Notes: generated from the sequence alone by a model not told the origin. A stretch of DNA of 64,000 nt from DATLGB01 sp038232275 (GCA_038232275.1 JBBSIC010000001.1:62001-126000), one strand, 5' to 3'; shown: positions 8,293 through 17,632, counted from the first letter of the stretch. Program-made: numbers and translations.

Positions 8293-9135
8293 CTAGGAGG
8301 CGCGTCCCCGCGCGCGATGGCGCAGGTACTGCAGCGCGAAGCCGTGGACGAAGAGCGGGTTGTAGCGCGCGTAGCGCCGCCACAGGCGCCGGGGCTCCTT
8401 GGCCAGGCGGAAGGCCCACTCGAGGCCGAAGCGCTGCATCCAGGCGGGCGCCTGCGTGACGAGGCCGGCGTGGAAGTCGAAGGCCGCGCCGACGCCGACC
8501 AGGACCGAGGCGTCGAGGCGCTCGCGGATGTGCGCCATCCACTTCTCCTGCTTGGGCACGCCGATGCCGACCCACACGATATCCGCGCGGGCGCGGTTGA
8601 TCTCGGCGACGACGGCCTCCTCTTCCTCGGCGTCGAGCTCGCGGTAGGGCGGGGAGTAGCCACCGACGATCTGCAGGCCGGGGAAGCGCCGCCGCAGGTT
8701 GAGGGCGAGCTGTACGAGGGCACCCTGGTTGCGACCACCGTAGAGGTACATCCGCACGCCGGTCTCGGCGGCGCGCTCGCAGGCGCGCTCCATCAGCTCG
8801 GGGCCGTAGACGCGGCTGGGAAGGTCGTGGCCGAGCATGTTCATTGCCCACACGAGCGGCTGCCCGTCGGGGACCGTGAAGTCGGCGTTCATGACGGCCT
8901 CGCGCAGGTCGGCGTCCTCCTGGCAGACCATCACCGTGTGCACGGCCGCGACGCAGATGTAGCCGTGGTCGCGCTGGGCGATGGTGGCGTCGATCCAGTC
9001 GAGGGTCTTCTCGTAGTCCGTCAGCGCCAGCGGGATGCCGAGCACGGGCTCCTCGTCGACGCGCGGCGTGACGGGCAGCGGGATGGCCCGGGCAGGGTGC
9101 GCCGAGGCGAGGTTGGTAAGGGCTGGGGAGGGCAT
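8293..9135 (-). CDS. WecG/TagA/CpsF-family glycosyltransferase (GT26)
   Basis: Transfers N-acetylmannosamine or its uronate (or a related sugar) to a polyprenyl-PP-linked GlcNAc; membrane-peripheral. Family signatures are clear: VAAVHTVMVCQ, PDGQPLVWAMN, the GVGAAFDFHAG loop, and near the C-terminus APAWMQRFGLEWAFRL followed by EPRRLWRRY. Length 280 residues, slightly long at the N-terminus, so an internal start is possible. A uronic-acid-forming dehydrogenase is the next gene, consistent with a ManNAcA-type transfer, but donor specificity is inferred from the family only. First gene of the minus-strand operon ending at 5626. Confidence 0.87.
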   Translation of the reverse strand: MPSPALTNLASAHPARAIPLPVTPRVDEEPVLGIPLALTDYEKTLDWIDATIAQRDHGYICVAAVHTVMVCQEDADLREAVMNADFTVPDGQPLVWAMNMLGHDLPSRVYGPELMERACERAAETGVRMYLYGGRNQGALVQLALNLRRRFPGLQIVGGYSPPYRELDAEEEEAVVAEINRARADIVWVGIGVPKQEKWMAHIRERLDASVLVGVGAAFDFHAGLVTQAPAWMQRFGLEWAFRLAKEPRRLWRRYARYNPLFVHGFALQYLRHRARGRAS

Positions 9136-9277
9136 CTTTGGTCTTCGAACGTGCGGGGAGCACGGTTGTTGCGGTATAAACCACCACGCTGCCCGGGCCG
9201 CGATGGTACCGCGGGATTCCGGTGCGTCGTGAGGGCTCTTCCCTTCGGGTTGCCCAATCCCTGCCTCCGCTACGCCT

Positions 9278-10375
9278 CTACGCCGCGGCCGCGGCCAGCG
9301 CGGCGCGCACGGCGGCGGTCACCTCGCCGGCCTGGGCAGCGTCGAAGACCGGGCTCATCGGGATCGCGAGGTGGTCCGCCGCGACCGCCTCGGTGACCGG
9401 GAGCCCGACGCCCGCACCGTAGCGGGACATCGCCGGCTGGCGGTGCACGGGGGTGCGATAGTAGGCCTTGGCGCCGATGCCGCTCTGCGCCAGCGAGGCG
9501 GCGAGGCGGTCGGCCCGGGGATGGCGGATCACGTACAGATGCCAGGCGGGCTCGCAGCCCGTTGCGCGCGCCGGCAGCGTCACGAGCTCGCCGAGGCCGG
9601 CCTGCTCGTAGTGGCGCCCGGCGGCGGCGCGGGCGGCGGCCCAGGTGTCCAGATGGGGCAACAGGACGCGCAGGATCGCGGCCTGCAGCTCGTCAAGGCG
9701 GCTGTTGTAGCCGACCTCCTGATAGCTGACCTTGTCGTAGGAGCCGTGGAAGCGCAGCACCCGCAGCCGCTCCGCCAGGCCGGCGTCGCCGGTGGTGACC
9801 GCGCCGCCGTCGCCGAAGGCCCCGAGGTTCTTCGACGGAAAGAACGAGAACGTCGCCAGCGTGCCCAGCGAGCCCGGGCGGCCGTCGGCGGTGGTCGAGC
9901 CGGCCGCCTGCGCGGCGTCCTCGACGACCGGGACGCCGAGCGCCTCGATCTCGCGCACGGGCGCGACGTTGCCGAACAGGTGGACGGCCAGGATGGCGCG
10001 CGTGTGCGGCGTCAGCGCGGCCCGGACGGTGTCCGCCGTGACGCAGAACGTGCCCGGGTCGATGTCGCAGAAGACGGGGTTGGCGCCGGCGTTGACGATC
10101 GCCTCGGCGCTCGCGTAGAAGGTGAAGGAGGGGACGACGACGTCGTCGCCGGGCAGGACGCCGAGCGCGCGCAGGGCGAGGGTGATCGCGTCCGTGCCGT
10201 TGGCGACGCCGACCGCGTGGCGCGCGCCGCAGTGGGTGACGAGCTCCTGCTCGAAGGCGGCGACGTTGGGCCCGAGGATGAAGCGCCCGTCGTCGATGAC
10301 CCCCGCGATGGCCGCGTCGACCGCCGCGCGCAACGGCAGCAGCGCGGTCTTCGTATCGAACAGGGGGACGGGCAC
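9278..10375 (-). CDS. DegT/DnrJ/EryC1-type sugar aminotransferase
   Basis: PLP-dependent transamination of a keto-sugar nucleotide. 365 residues starting at GTG 10375 (VPLFDTKTALLPL). The PLP pocket is visible: GVANGTDAITLAL, VEDAAQAAGS (Asp to the pyridine ring), and the Schiff-base Lys in SFFPSKNLGAFGDGG. C-terminal part typical of the family (GYNSRLDELQAA; YRTPVHRQPA). It is divergent from the second nucleotide-sugar dehydrogenase, and their -10 hexamers overlap, so aminated and oxidised sugars are probably made together (for example for a diamino- or amino-uronic sugar). The exact keto-sugar is not identifiable. Confidence 0.9.
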   Translation of the reverse strand: MPVPLFDTKTALLPLRAAVDAAIAGVIDDGRFILGPNVAAFEQELVTHCGARHAVGVANGTDAITLALRALGVLPGDDVVVPSFTFYASAEAIVNAGANPVFCDIDPGTFCVTADTVRAALTPHTRAILAVHLFGNVAPVREIEALGVPVVEDAAQAAGSTTADGRPGSLGTLATFSFFPSKNLGAFGDGGAVTTGDAGLAERLRVLRFHGSYDKVSYQEVGYNSRLDELQAAILRVLLPHLDTWAAARAAAGRHYEQAGLGELVTLPARATGCEPAWHLYVIRHPRADRLAASLAQSGIGAKAYYRTPVHRQPAMSRYGAGVGLPVTEAVAADHLAIPMSPVFDAAQAGEVTAAVRAALAAAAA

Positions 10376-10387
10376 GAGCCGCTGCGC

Positions 10388-10397
10388 AGCATAGACT
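10388..10397. promoter_or_regulatory. Overlapping divergent -10 hexamers sharing TA
   Basis: The ten bases AGCATAGACT read TATGCT on the minus strand (12 bases before GTG 10375) and TAGACT on the plus strand (10 bases before ATG 10408). Both share the central TA at 10392-10393, so one melting site may serve two divergent, nearly leaderless transcripts. Confidence 0.55.
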
Positions 10398-10407
10398 CGC
10401 GCCGGAT

Positions 10408-11655
10408 ATGAGGGTTGGCATCGTCGGTCTGGGATACGTCGGTCTTCCGCTCGCCGTGGCGTTCGCCGAGGCGGGGCAGGAGGTGGTCGCGATGGACGTC
10501 GACGCGCGCAAGGTCGAGGCGATCCGCGCGGGCTCCTCCTACGTCGAGGACATCGCCGACGAGCGGCTGCAGGCCGTCGCCGAGCGGATCGAGGCGACGA
10601 CGCGGCCGGCGGCGCTCGCGCACGCCGACGCGATCCTCATCTGCGTCCCGACGCCGCTGACCGCCAATCGCGAGCCCGACCTCGGCCAGCTGCTGGACTC
10701 CGGGCGCGCGCTGGCCGGGATCCTGCAGGCCGGTCAGCTGATCGTGCTCGAGTCCACGACCTACCCCGGCACCACGCGCGAGCGGCTCGCGCCCGTGCTC
10801 GAGGAGTCCGGCCTGGCCGCGGGGCGCGACTTCAACCTCGCCTTCTCGCCCGAGCGGGTGGACCCCGGCCGCACCGACTACACGCTGCGCACCACGCCGA
10901 AGATCGTCGGCGGCCTCACCGAGGCGTGCGGGGACCGGGCGGTGGCGCTGTACGAGCTCGTCTGCGACGAGATCGTGCGCGTGTGCACGCCCGAGGTCGC
11001 GGAGATGTCCAAGTTGTTGGAGAACATCTTCAGGTCGGTCAACATCGCGCTCGTCAACGAGCTCGCGATCCTCGCCGACCGCATGGCCATCGACATCTGG
11101 GAGGTCGTCGAGGCGGCCGCGACCAAGCCGTACGGGTTCATGCGCTTCGAGCCCGGGCCGGGGATGGGCGGGCACTGCCTGCCGGTGGACCCCTTCTACC
11201 TGTCGTGGCGGGCGCGCGAGTACGACATGGCGACGGAGTTCATCGAGCTCGCCGGCAAGATCAACCAGAACATGCCCTACCACTGCGTGCAGCGCGTCGA
11301 GCGCGCGCTCAACGAGGACGGCAAGGCGGTGCGCGGCTCGAAGGTCGTGTTGATCGGCGTCTCCTACAAGTCCGGGACCGGCGACGTGCGCGAGGCGCCG
11401 GCGCTGAAGATCGCGGCGCTGCTGCTCGCGCTCGGCGCCGACCTGCACTACCACGACCCCCACGTGCCCGAGATGCGCGAGGCCGGCCTGCGCTCGGAGG
11501 CGCTCGCGGAGGTGCTGGAGGGCGCCGACGCGGCGGTGATCGTCACCGCCCACCCCGGCGTCGACCACGCGCTGGTCGTCGAGCGCGCGGCGCTGGTGGT
11601 CGACCTGCGCGGCGTCACCCGAGGCGTGCAGGCGCCCAGCGTGCACCGGCTGTAG
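10408..11655 (+). CDS. UDP-N-acetylhexosamine 6-dehydrogenase-like enzyme
   Basis: Oxidises a UDP-sugar (family members: WbpA, WecC, VipA) to the uronic acid with two NAD+. 415 residues: VGIVGLGYVGLPLAVAFA Rossmann start, ICVPTPLTANREPD, LESTTYPGTT, the substrate-loop AEMSKLLENIFRSVNIAL, catalytic Cys in GPGMGGHCLPVDPFYL, and C-terminal VVLIGVSYKSGTGDVREAP. The GGHC-x-P-V-D-P form favours a UDP-GlcNAc or UDP-ManNAc/GalNAc type enzyme over plain UDP-glucose dehydrogenase, which is family knowledge, not proof. Ends in TAGTG, where the last base of the stop begins the flippase start codon. Confidence 0.9.
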   Translation: MRVGIVGLGYVGLPLAVAFAEAGQEVVAMDVDARKVEAIRAGSSYVEDIADERLQAVAERIEATTRPAALAHADAILICVPTPLTANREPDLGQLLDSGRALAGILQAGQLIVLESTTYPGTTRERLAPVLEESGLAAGRDFNLAFSPERVDPGRTDYTLRTTPKIVGGLTEACGDRAVALYELVCDEIVRVCTPEVAEMSKLLENIFRSVNIALVNELAILADRMAIDIWEVVEAAATKPYGFMRFEPGPGMGGHCLPVDPFYLSWRAREYDMATEFIELAGKINQNMPYHCVQRVERALNEDGKAVRGSKVVLIGVSYKSGTGDVREAPALKIAALLLALGADLHYHDPHVPEMREAGLRSEALAEVLEGADAAVIVTAHPGVDHALVVERAALVVDLRGVTRGVQAPSVHRL

Positions 11656-13106
11656 TGCAGGGCGCGGGCGGGCCCGACCTGCTCGACACGCCGGCCGCCG
11701 GGTCCGCGGCGGTGCGGGGCGGGGTGCAGCGCATCGTCGGCTACGTCGTCGGCGTCGCCGTCACCGTGGCGTCGGCGGCGGTGCTGTTCCGCCACCTCGG
11801 CGTCGACGACGCCGGCCGCTACGTGCTCGTGCTCTCGGTCGTCAACCTGGCGGCCGGGCTCACCGACGCCGGGCTGTCGAACATCGGCGTGCGCGAGCTG
11901 GCGCTGCGCCAGGGCCACGAGCGCCGGAGCTTCTTGTCCAACCTGCTCGGGCTGCGCGTGGCCCTCACCGTGCTCGGCCTCGGCGGCGCGTGCGTCTACG
12001 CCGTCGCCGCCGGGCTCGGCGGGCGCCTCGTGGCCGCGACCGCGATCGCCGGCCTCGGCGTGCTCGTCCAGAACCTGCAGAGCACCTACGCCACCGCGCT
12101 GATGGCCGACCTGCGGCTGGCGCGCGTGACGGTGCTGGACCTGGTCCGCCAGATCGTCACGGCGCTGGCGATCGTCGCGCTGGCCGCGGCCGGCGCGGGC
12201 CTGATCGGCTTCTTCGCGGTGGCGCCGTTCGCCGGGCTCGTGGTGCTGGCGCCGACCGTCCGCATGGTGCGCCGCAGCGTGCCGCTGTGGCCGGCCTTCG
12301 ACGTCGGGGCCTGGCGCCGACTGATCGTCCAGGCCCTGCCGTTCGCGCTCGCCGCGTCGGTGGCGGCGGTCTACTTCCGGCTGGCGATCCTGCTCGTGGA
12401 CCTCCTGTCGACCGATCGCCAGACCGGCCTCTTCGGCGCCTCGTTTCGGATCGTCGAGGTCCTGATCATCGTCCCTCAGCTGCTGATCGGCGCGGCGCTG
12501 CCGATCTTCTCGCGGGCCGCACGCGACGACGCCGAGCGCCTGCGCTACGGCCTCGGCCTGGTGACGGAGTCGATGCTCATGCTCGGGGCGGCGGTCGCGC
12601 TCGGGCTCGTCGCCGCGGCGCCGTTCGCCATCGACGTGGTGGCCGGCAGCCGGTACGCGGACGCGACGCCGGTCCTGCGCATCCACGCCGTGGCGCTGTT
12701 CTTTGCCTTCTTGACGTCGCCCTTCGTCTACGCGCTGCTGTCGCTGCACCGCCATCGCGAGGTCGTGCTAGCGAGCCTCGTGGCGCTCGCCACGCTCGCG
12801 GCCGGGCTGGCGCTGCTCGTCCCGGATCACGGGGCCGTGGGCGCCGCGATCGCGACCGCCGTCGGGGAGGCGGTGCTCGCGGCCTGCTGCTTTGCGTTCG
12901 TCGTGCGGGCGGGCGTGGCGCTGCGCCTCGGCCGCGCGCCGCGGGTCCTGCTGGCGGCGGCGCCGGCGGCGATCCCGGTCGTCCTGCTGCCCGCGATCCC
13001 CGCGGCCCTGGCGGCCGAGGTCGTCTTCGTCGGGCTGCTGCTGGCCCTGCGCGCCGTGCCGGACGAGCTGCTCGACGTGATCCGCCGCCGGAGCCGGACG
13101 GCGTGA
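11655..13106 (+). CDS. Wzx-type lipid-linked oligosaccharide flippase
   Basis: MATE/MOP-superfamily membrane protein of 483 residues that should move a polyprenyl-PP-glycan across the membrane. About 12-14 hydrophobic helices with the typical amphipathic first segment (QRIVGYVVGVAVTVAS) and the family loop GLTDAGLSNIGVRELAL between helices 2 and 3; a second half starts near WRRLIVQALPFAL. GTG 11655 shares its G with the dehydrogenase TAG stop; the 3' end overlaps the next GT4 gene by GTGA. This arrangement makes dehydrogenase, flippase and three GT4 genes one transcription unit. Confidence 0.87.
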   Translation: MQGAGGPDLLDTPAAGSAAVRGGVQRIVGYVVGVAVTVASAAVLFRHLGVDDAGRYVLVLSVVNLAAGLTDAGLSNIGVRELALRQGHERRSFLSNLLGLRVALTVLGLGGACVYAVAAGLGGRLVAATAIAGLGVLVQNLQSTYATALMADLRLARVTVLDLVRQIVTALAIVALAAAGAGLIGFFAVAPFAGLVVLAPTVRMVRRSVPLWPAFDVGAWRRLIVQALPFALAASVAAVYFRLAILLVDLLSTDRQTGLFGASFRIVEVLIIVPQLLIGAALPIFSRAARDDAERLRYGLGLVTESMLMLGAAVALGLVAAAPFAIDVVAGSRYADATPVLRIHAVALFFAFLTSPFVYALLSLHRHREVVLASLVALATLAAGLALLVPDHGAVGAAIATAVGEAVLAACCFAFVVRAGVALRLGRAPRVLLAAAPAAIPVVLLPAIPAALAAEVVFVGLLLALRAVPDELLDVIRRRSRTA

Positions 13107-14257
13107 GGCCGCTGCGGGTGGGGCTCAACCTCGTCTACCTCGAGCAGCACTCGGGCGGCGCGGGCACCTATGCGCGGGAGCTGATCGCCGGCCTGCTGGA
13201 GGCCGAGCCGCAGACGCGCATCACCGCCTTTGTCAACGCGGAGGCACCCGCCTGGTTCGACGCGCAGCCGTGGCGCGGCGAGGTCGACGTCGTGCGCTTT
13301 CCGGTCACCGTGACGCACGGGCCGCCGGACAACTTCCTGCGCGTGGCCGGCGTGCAGTGGACGGCGCTGCCGTGGATCGCGGCGCGCCGCGGGCTCGACG
13401 TCGTGCACGGGCTGGCCAACGTCGCACCGCTCGTGGCGCCGCGGGTGGCGACCGTCGTGACCGTGCTCGACCTGATCTGGCTGCGCTTCGCGCGCACGCT
13501 GGAGCGCCGGGTGACGCTCGGGATGAAGCTCGTGGCGCTGCCCTCGGCGCGCGCCGCGGACCGGGTGATCGCGATCTCCGAGGCCGCGCGCGACGACCTC
13601 GTGCGCACGCTCTCCCTGCCCCCGGAGAAGATCGACGTCACGCCGCTGGGGATGCGCGCGGACGCGGGCCGCGCCGCGGCCACGCCGGAGGCCGGGCTGC
13701 GCGCGCGGCTCGGGCTGGGCGACGGCCCCGTGATCCTCTCGTTGGGCCAGAAGCGCGAGCACAAGAACCAGCTTGCGCTGATCCGCGCGCTGCCGCGGCT
13801 GCGCGCGCGCAGCGCCACCCTCGTGCTCCCGGGCGCCCCGACCCCGTACGAGGCGACGCTGCGCGCCGCGGCCGCCGGGCTGCCGGTCGTCTTCTGCGAC
13901 TGGCTGAGCGCCGAGGATCTCGAGGGCCTGTACGCGCTCGCCGCGTGCTTCGTGCTCCCGAGCCTGGAGGAGGGGTTCGGTCTCCCGATCCTGGAGGCCA
14001 TGGGGCGCGGCGTGCCCGTGGCGTGCTCGGACGCCTCGTCGCTGCCGGAGGTCGCCGGGGGGGCGGCGCTGCTGTTCGACCCGCACGCGCCGGCCGGCAT
14101 CGCCCGGGCCGTCGACCGGCTGCTCGCCGAGCCCGACCTGCGCGCCTCCCTGGTCGCGCAGGGCCGCGAGCGTGCGCGGGCGTTTCCCTGGACCGCGACC
14201 GCCGCGGCGACGCTCGACAGCTACCGGCGCGCGATCGCGGAACGGCGCGGCGCGTGA
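13103..14257 (+). CDS. GT4 glycosyltransferase, tandem copy 1
   Basis: GT-B fold retaining glycosyltransferase (384 residues) that builds the lipid-linked repeat unit on the cytosolic face. N-terminus VGLNLVYLEQHSGGAGTYAR holds the glycine-rich acceptor-domain loop; RVIAISEAARDDLV precedes the interdomain hinge; the donor domain starts LSLGQKREHKNQ and carries the E-x7-E motif in EEGFGLPILEAMGRG. Starts at GTG within the flippase stop (GTGA) and ends with a GTGA overlap to the next copy. Strongly similar along its whole length to the following gene, so the pair probably arose by tandem duplication. Confidence 0.9.
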   Translation: MRPLRVGLNLVYLEQHSGGAGTYARELIAGLLEAEPQTRITAFVNAEAPAWFDAQPWRGEVDVVRFPVTVTHGPPDNFLRVAGVQWTALPWIAARRGLDVVHGLANVAPLVAPRVATVVTVLDLIWLRFARTLERRVTLGMKLVALPSARAADRVIAISEAARDDLVRTLSLPPEKIDVTPLGMRADAGRAAATPEAGLRARLGLGDGPVILSLGQKREHKNQLALIRALPRLRARSATLVLPGAPTPYEATLRAAAAGLPVVFCDWLSAEDLEGLYALAACFVLPSLEEGFGLPILEAMGRGVPVACSDASSLPEVAGGAALLFDPHAPAGIARAVDRLLAEPDLRASLVAQGRERARAFPWTATAAATLDSYRRAIAERRGA

Positions 14258-15399
14258 CCGGCCGCCCGCTGCACGTCGGCCTGAACCTCGTCTACCTCGA
14301 GCCGGACTCCGGGGGCAGCGGCACCTACGCCCGCGAGCTGATCCGGGCGCTGAAGGTCGTCGAGCCGGACACGCGCATCACCGCCTGGGTCGGGCAGGGC
14401 GCGCCCGCGGGGCTCGACTGGCCGGTCGACGAGTGGGTCCGGCTGCCGGTGCGCTCGACGGGCTCGCCCGTCCACGTGGTGGTCGAGCTGTTCGCGCTCG
14501 GGCTCGACGCGCGCCGGCGCGGCGTCGACCTCGTGCACGGGCTCGCCTACGCCTCGCCGGTGCTCGCGCCGGGGGTGGCGACGCTCGTGACGATCCTCGA
14601 TTTAACTTGGCACCACCACCCCGAGGCGGCGACGTGGCTGGCACGGCGGATGTTCGGGCTGCTCTCGCCGCTGTGCGGGCGCGCCGCGGACCGCGTCGTC
14701 GCGATCTCCGAGACCGTCAAGGGCGACCTGATCGCGACCCTCGGCCTCGACGCCGGCAAGATCGAGGTGACGCCGCTGGGCGTGGCCGATCGGCCGCGCG
14801 CCGAGCCGGCCGCGGAGGGCGAGCTGCGCGCGCGGCTCGGCCTTCCCGGTGACGCGGCGGTCCTGCTCAGCGTCGCCCAGATGTCCGCGCACAAGAACCT
14901 GCTGGCGCTGATCGAGGCGCTGCCGCGGCTGGCCGACGCGCGCGCCGTCGTCGTCGTCCCCGGCCGGCGCACCGCCTACAGCGACGCGCTGCTCGAGCGC
15001 GCGCGGGCGCTGGGGGTCGGCGACCGCCTCGTGCTCCCGGGCTTCGTCGACGACGCGACGCTCGAAGGGCTCTACGCGCTCGCGCAGGCCTTCGTCCTGC
15101 CGTCGCTGCTCGAGGGCTTCGGGCTCCCGGTGCTCGAGGCGATGCGCCGCGGCGTGCCGGTGGCGTGCAGCGACGCGTCGGCGCTGCCGGAGGTCGCGGG
15201 CGGTGCCGCGCTGCTCTTCGACCCGCGCTCGCCGGACGCGATCGCCACCGCCTGCGACCGGCTGCTCGGCGACGCCGCGCTGCGCGGCGACCTGGCCGCC
15301 CGAGGCCGCGCCCGCGCGGCGCAGCTGACGGGGGAGGACACCGCGCGAGCGACGCTGCGCGCCTACCGGCGGGCGATCGCGTCGCGGGTGGTCGGCTGA
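14254..15399 (+). CDS. GT4 glycosyltransferase, tandem copy 2
   Basis: 381-residue paralogue of the upstream GT4. Shared landmarks: VGLNLVYLEPDSGGSGTYAR, DLVHGLAYASPVLAPG, RVVAISETVKGDL, LSVAQMSAHKNLLALIEAL and LEGFGLPVLEAMRRG with both E-x7-E glutamates. Differences concentrate in the middle acceptor-facing part (residues 50-110), as expected if donor type is kept and acceptor changed. GTG 14254 overlaps the previous TGA; its own stop overlaps the next ATG (TGATG). The specific sugar is unknown. Confidence 0.9.
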   Translation: MTGRPLHVGLNLVYLEPDSGGSGTYARELIRALKVVEPDTRITAWVGQGAPAGLDWPVDEWVRLPVRSTGSPVHVVVELFALGLDARRRGVDLVHGLAYASPVLAPGVATLVTILDLTWHHHPEAATWLARRMFGLLSPLCGRAADRVVAISETVKGDLIATLGLDAGKIEVTPLGVADRPRAEPAAEGELRARLGLPGDAAVLLSVAQMSAHKNLLALIEALPRLADARAVVVVPGRRTAYSDALLERARALGVGDRLVLPGFVDDATLEGLYALAQAFVLPSLLEGFGLPVLEAMRRGVPVACSDASALPEVAGGAALLFDPRSPDAIATACDRLLGDAALRGDLAARGRARAAQLTGEDTARATLRAYRRAIASRVVG

Positions 15400-16511
15400 T
15401 GCACGTCGGCCTGAACCTGATCTTCCTCGTGCCGGGCGAGACCGGCGGGATGGAGGTCGCCGCGCGGAGCCTGATCCCGGCGCTGCGCGACGCCGCGCCC
15501 GCCGCGCGCTTCACCGCCTTCGTCAGCCGCGAGGCCGCGCACGAGGACTTCGGCATCGACCAAGTCGTCGTGCCCGTCAGGGCGACGAGCCGCGCGCAGT
15601 GGGTCCGCGGCGAGCAGGTCTACCTGCCGCGGCTCGCGCGCCGGGCGGGCTGCGACATCGTGCACTCGCTGGGCTCCACGGCGCCCGCCCACGGCGCCTT
15701 CAAGCGCGTCACCACGATCAACGACCTCAGCTACCTGGTCGTGCCCGAGGCGCACTTCGGCCTGCGCGCCCTCGGCATGCGGGTGCTGGTGCCGCTCGCT
15801 GCGCGGCGGTCGCATCGGCTGGTGGCCATCTCGCAGGCGACGCGCGACGACCTCGTCACGCGGCTGGGCATCGCGCCGGAGAAGATCGACATCGTCCCGC
15901 TCGGCCTGGGGCAGCTCGCGACGGCGGCGCCCACGCCGGAGGCCGCGCTGCGCGCGCGGCTGGAGCTGGGCGACCGCCCGGTGGTGCTGACCCTGAGCGC
16001 CAAGCGCCCGCACAAGAACCTCGCCGGCCTGCTCGACGCGCTCGCGCTCATCCCGCGCGAGCGCCGGCCGGTCGCGGTCCTGCCCGGCTACGCGACGCCC
16101 CACGAGGCCGAGCTGCGCGCGCAGGCGACGCGGCTGGGCCTCGACGATGACGCGCGCTGGCTGGGCTGGACGAGCGCCGAGGACCTCGAGGGCCTGTTCG
16201 CGCTCAGCCGCGCCTTCGTGTTCCCGTCGCTGTACGAGGGCTTCGGGCTGCCGGTGCTCGAGGCGATGGCGCGCGGCGTGCCCGTCGCGACCGCGGACCG
16301 CGCGTCCCTGCCCGAGGTCGCCGGCGACGCGGCGCTGCTGTTCGACCCCACCGACCCGGCGGCGATCGCGGCGGCGATCGAGACGCTGCTCGGCGACCGC
16401 GAGCGCGCCGCGCAGCTCGTCGCCGCCGGCCGCGAGCAGGTCAAGCGCTTCACCTGGCAGCGCAGCGCGCAGCTGGTGCTCGCGACCTACGCGCGCGTGC
16501 TCTCGGCGTAG
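15399..16511 (+). CDS. GT4 glycosyltransferase, tandem copy 3
   Basis: Third GT4 in the array (370 residues), more diverged than copies 1 and 2 but starting with the same MHVGLNLIFL strand and carrying GETGGMEVAARSL, LVAISQATRDDLV, LTLSAKRPHKNLAGLL and YEGFGLPVLEAMARG. Cytosolic or membrane-peripheral sugar transfer to the growing lipid-linked glycan. ATG 15399 lies inside the preceding stop. The last 25 bases overlap the end of the convergent GT4 on the minus strand. Confidence 0.89.
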   Translation: MHVGLNLIFLVPGETGGMEVAARSLIPALRDAAPAARFTAFVSREAAHEDFGIDQVVVPVRATSRAQWVRGEQVYLPRLARRAGCDIVHSLGSTAPAHGAFKRVTTINDLSYLVVPEAHFGLRALGMRVLVPLAARRSHRLVAISQATRDDLVTRLGIAPEKIDIVPLGLGQLATAAPTPEAALRARLELGDRPVVLTLSAKRPHKNLAGLLDALALIPRERRPVAVLPGYATPHEAELRAQATRLGLDDDARWLGWTSAEDLEGLFALSRAFVFPSLYEGFGLPVLEAMARGVPVATADRASLPEVAGDAALLFDPTDPAAIAAAIETLLGDRERAAQLVAAGREQVKRFTWQRSAQLVLATYARVLSA

Positions 16512-17632
16512 GTCGCGACGACGACATCGAGCGAGGCGTCGACCGACAGCCGCCGGGCGTTGCGGGCGAACCAGTCCGCGGTCGACTGCCGCAGCGCAGG
16601 GCCGGCCGCGTGCACGCGGACGATCGCGTCGGCGAGGTCCTCGGGGGCGTCCGAGCGGGCGATCACGCCGTTGACGCCGTCCTGCACGAGCTCGACCGCC
16701 GCGTTGTCCGGATGGTCGACGAGCACGGTCGGGACGCCCAGCGCCGCCGCCTCCACGACGACGAGCCCGTAGCCCTCGCGGCGCGACGGATGCAGCAGGC
16801 ACAGGGCGCGGGCCATCGCCGCCTCGAGCGCCTCGTGCCCGACGAAGCCGGGCGCCGCGATCGCGTCCTCGCCGGCGATCGCCACCAGCACGCGGGCGCG
16901 CTCGGGGCCGTCGCCGAAGATCGTGCCGCGCAGCTGCGGCAGCCGCAGCCGCGCCGCGGCGATGGCGGCGGCGGCGGCGGGCGCGGCCTTCTCCGGGATG
17001 TGGCGCCCCGCGAAGACGACGACGGGCTCGGCGGGCAGCGGGCCGCGCGGCTCGAGCGCTCCCGCGTACAGGCCCGCCAGCAGCGTGACCTCGCCGTTGA
17101 GGCGCTCGGCGCGCAGCCGCGCGGCGGTCATGCGCGCGAACGTGAAGGCGTGCTGGCGCACGCGCAAGCAGCGCTTCTGGACGGCCCAGCCGACCCGGCC
17201 GCCGATGTCGCCGAGGTAGGCGCGCCAGTAATCCCGGCTCCAGAACTCGATCCAGTCGACCACGAGCCCGTAGCGCCCGGCGGGCCGCGCGAGCGCCAGG
17301 GCAAGCAGCGAGAAGTACGGGAACGACGCGGTGTGGACGACGTCATAGTCGCGGCCGTGGCGCAGCGCGTGCCAGAGCACGCCCGCGCCGAAGACCAGCG
17401 GCGGCAACACGCGCCGCTGGCCGGGGCCGGAGTACAGCGCCATGCGCGGACCGGCGGCGACGACGCGCACGCCCGGGAGGTCGGCCGACTCGCCGCGATC
17501 CCACTGGCGCAGCGTCAGGTAGGTCACCGCGTGCCCCTCAGCCGCCAGCCGCAGCGCGAGGGTGCGATACCAGCGCTCCGCGCCGCCGACGGTGTGCGGG
17601 AACAGGCAGTCGTAGACGAGGCAGATGCGCAC
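16487..17632 (-). CDS. GT4 glycosyltransferase
   Basis: 381-residue GT-B enzyme starting at GTG 17632 (VRICLVYDCLFPH), 17 bases after the stop of the upstream methyltransferase. Acceptor domain with HTVGGAERWYRTLA, VVHTASFPYFSLLALA; donor domain starting VVVFAGRHIPEKAAP and the E-x7-E motif in RREGYGLVVVEAAALG. Different subgroup from the three tandem plus-strand GT4 genes. Co-oriented with the zinc-ribbon methyltransferase, so the pair may glycosylate and methylate the same glycan end. Its 3' end overlaps the plus-strand GT4 tail to tail. Confidence 0.88.
   Translation of the reverse strand: MRICLVYDCLFPHTVGGAERWYRTLALRLAAEGHAVTYLTLRQWDRGESADLPGVRVVAAGPRMALYSGPGQRRVLPPLVFGAGVLWHALRHGRDYDVVHTASFPYFSLLALALARPAGRYGLVVDWIEFWSRDYWRAYLGDIGGRVGWAVQKRCLRVRQHAFTFARMTAARLRAERLNGEVTLLAGLYAGALEPRGPLPAEPVVVFAGRHIPEKAAPAAAAAIAAARLRLPQLRGTIFGDGPERARVLVAIAGEDAIAAPGFVGHEALEAAMARALCLLHPSRREGYGLVVVEAAALGVPTVLVDHPDNAAVELVQDGVNGVIARSDAPEDLADAIVRVHAAGPALRQSTADWFARNARRLSVDASLDVVVATYAESTRA

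Noticed and set aside
4595..9187. A 1530-codon minus-strand open frame
   Set aside because: It is an Arg/Pro/Gly-rich shadow frame antisense to the methyltransferase and out of frame with the GT-C-like, dehydrogenase and WecG-type genes, all of which have clear family motifs.
9136..9277. GGTATAAACC in the gap after the aminotransferase as a strong promoter
   Set aside because: It may belong to the WecG-type gene, but its distance of about 40 bases from ATG 9135 and lack of a -35 partner make the call too weak to list.
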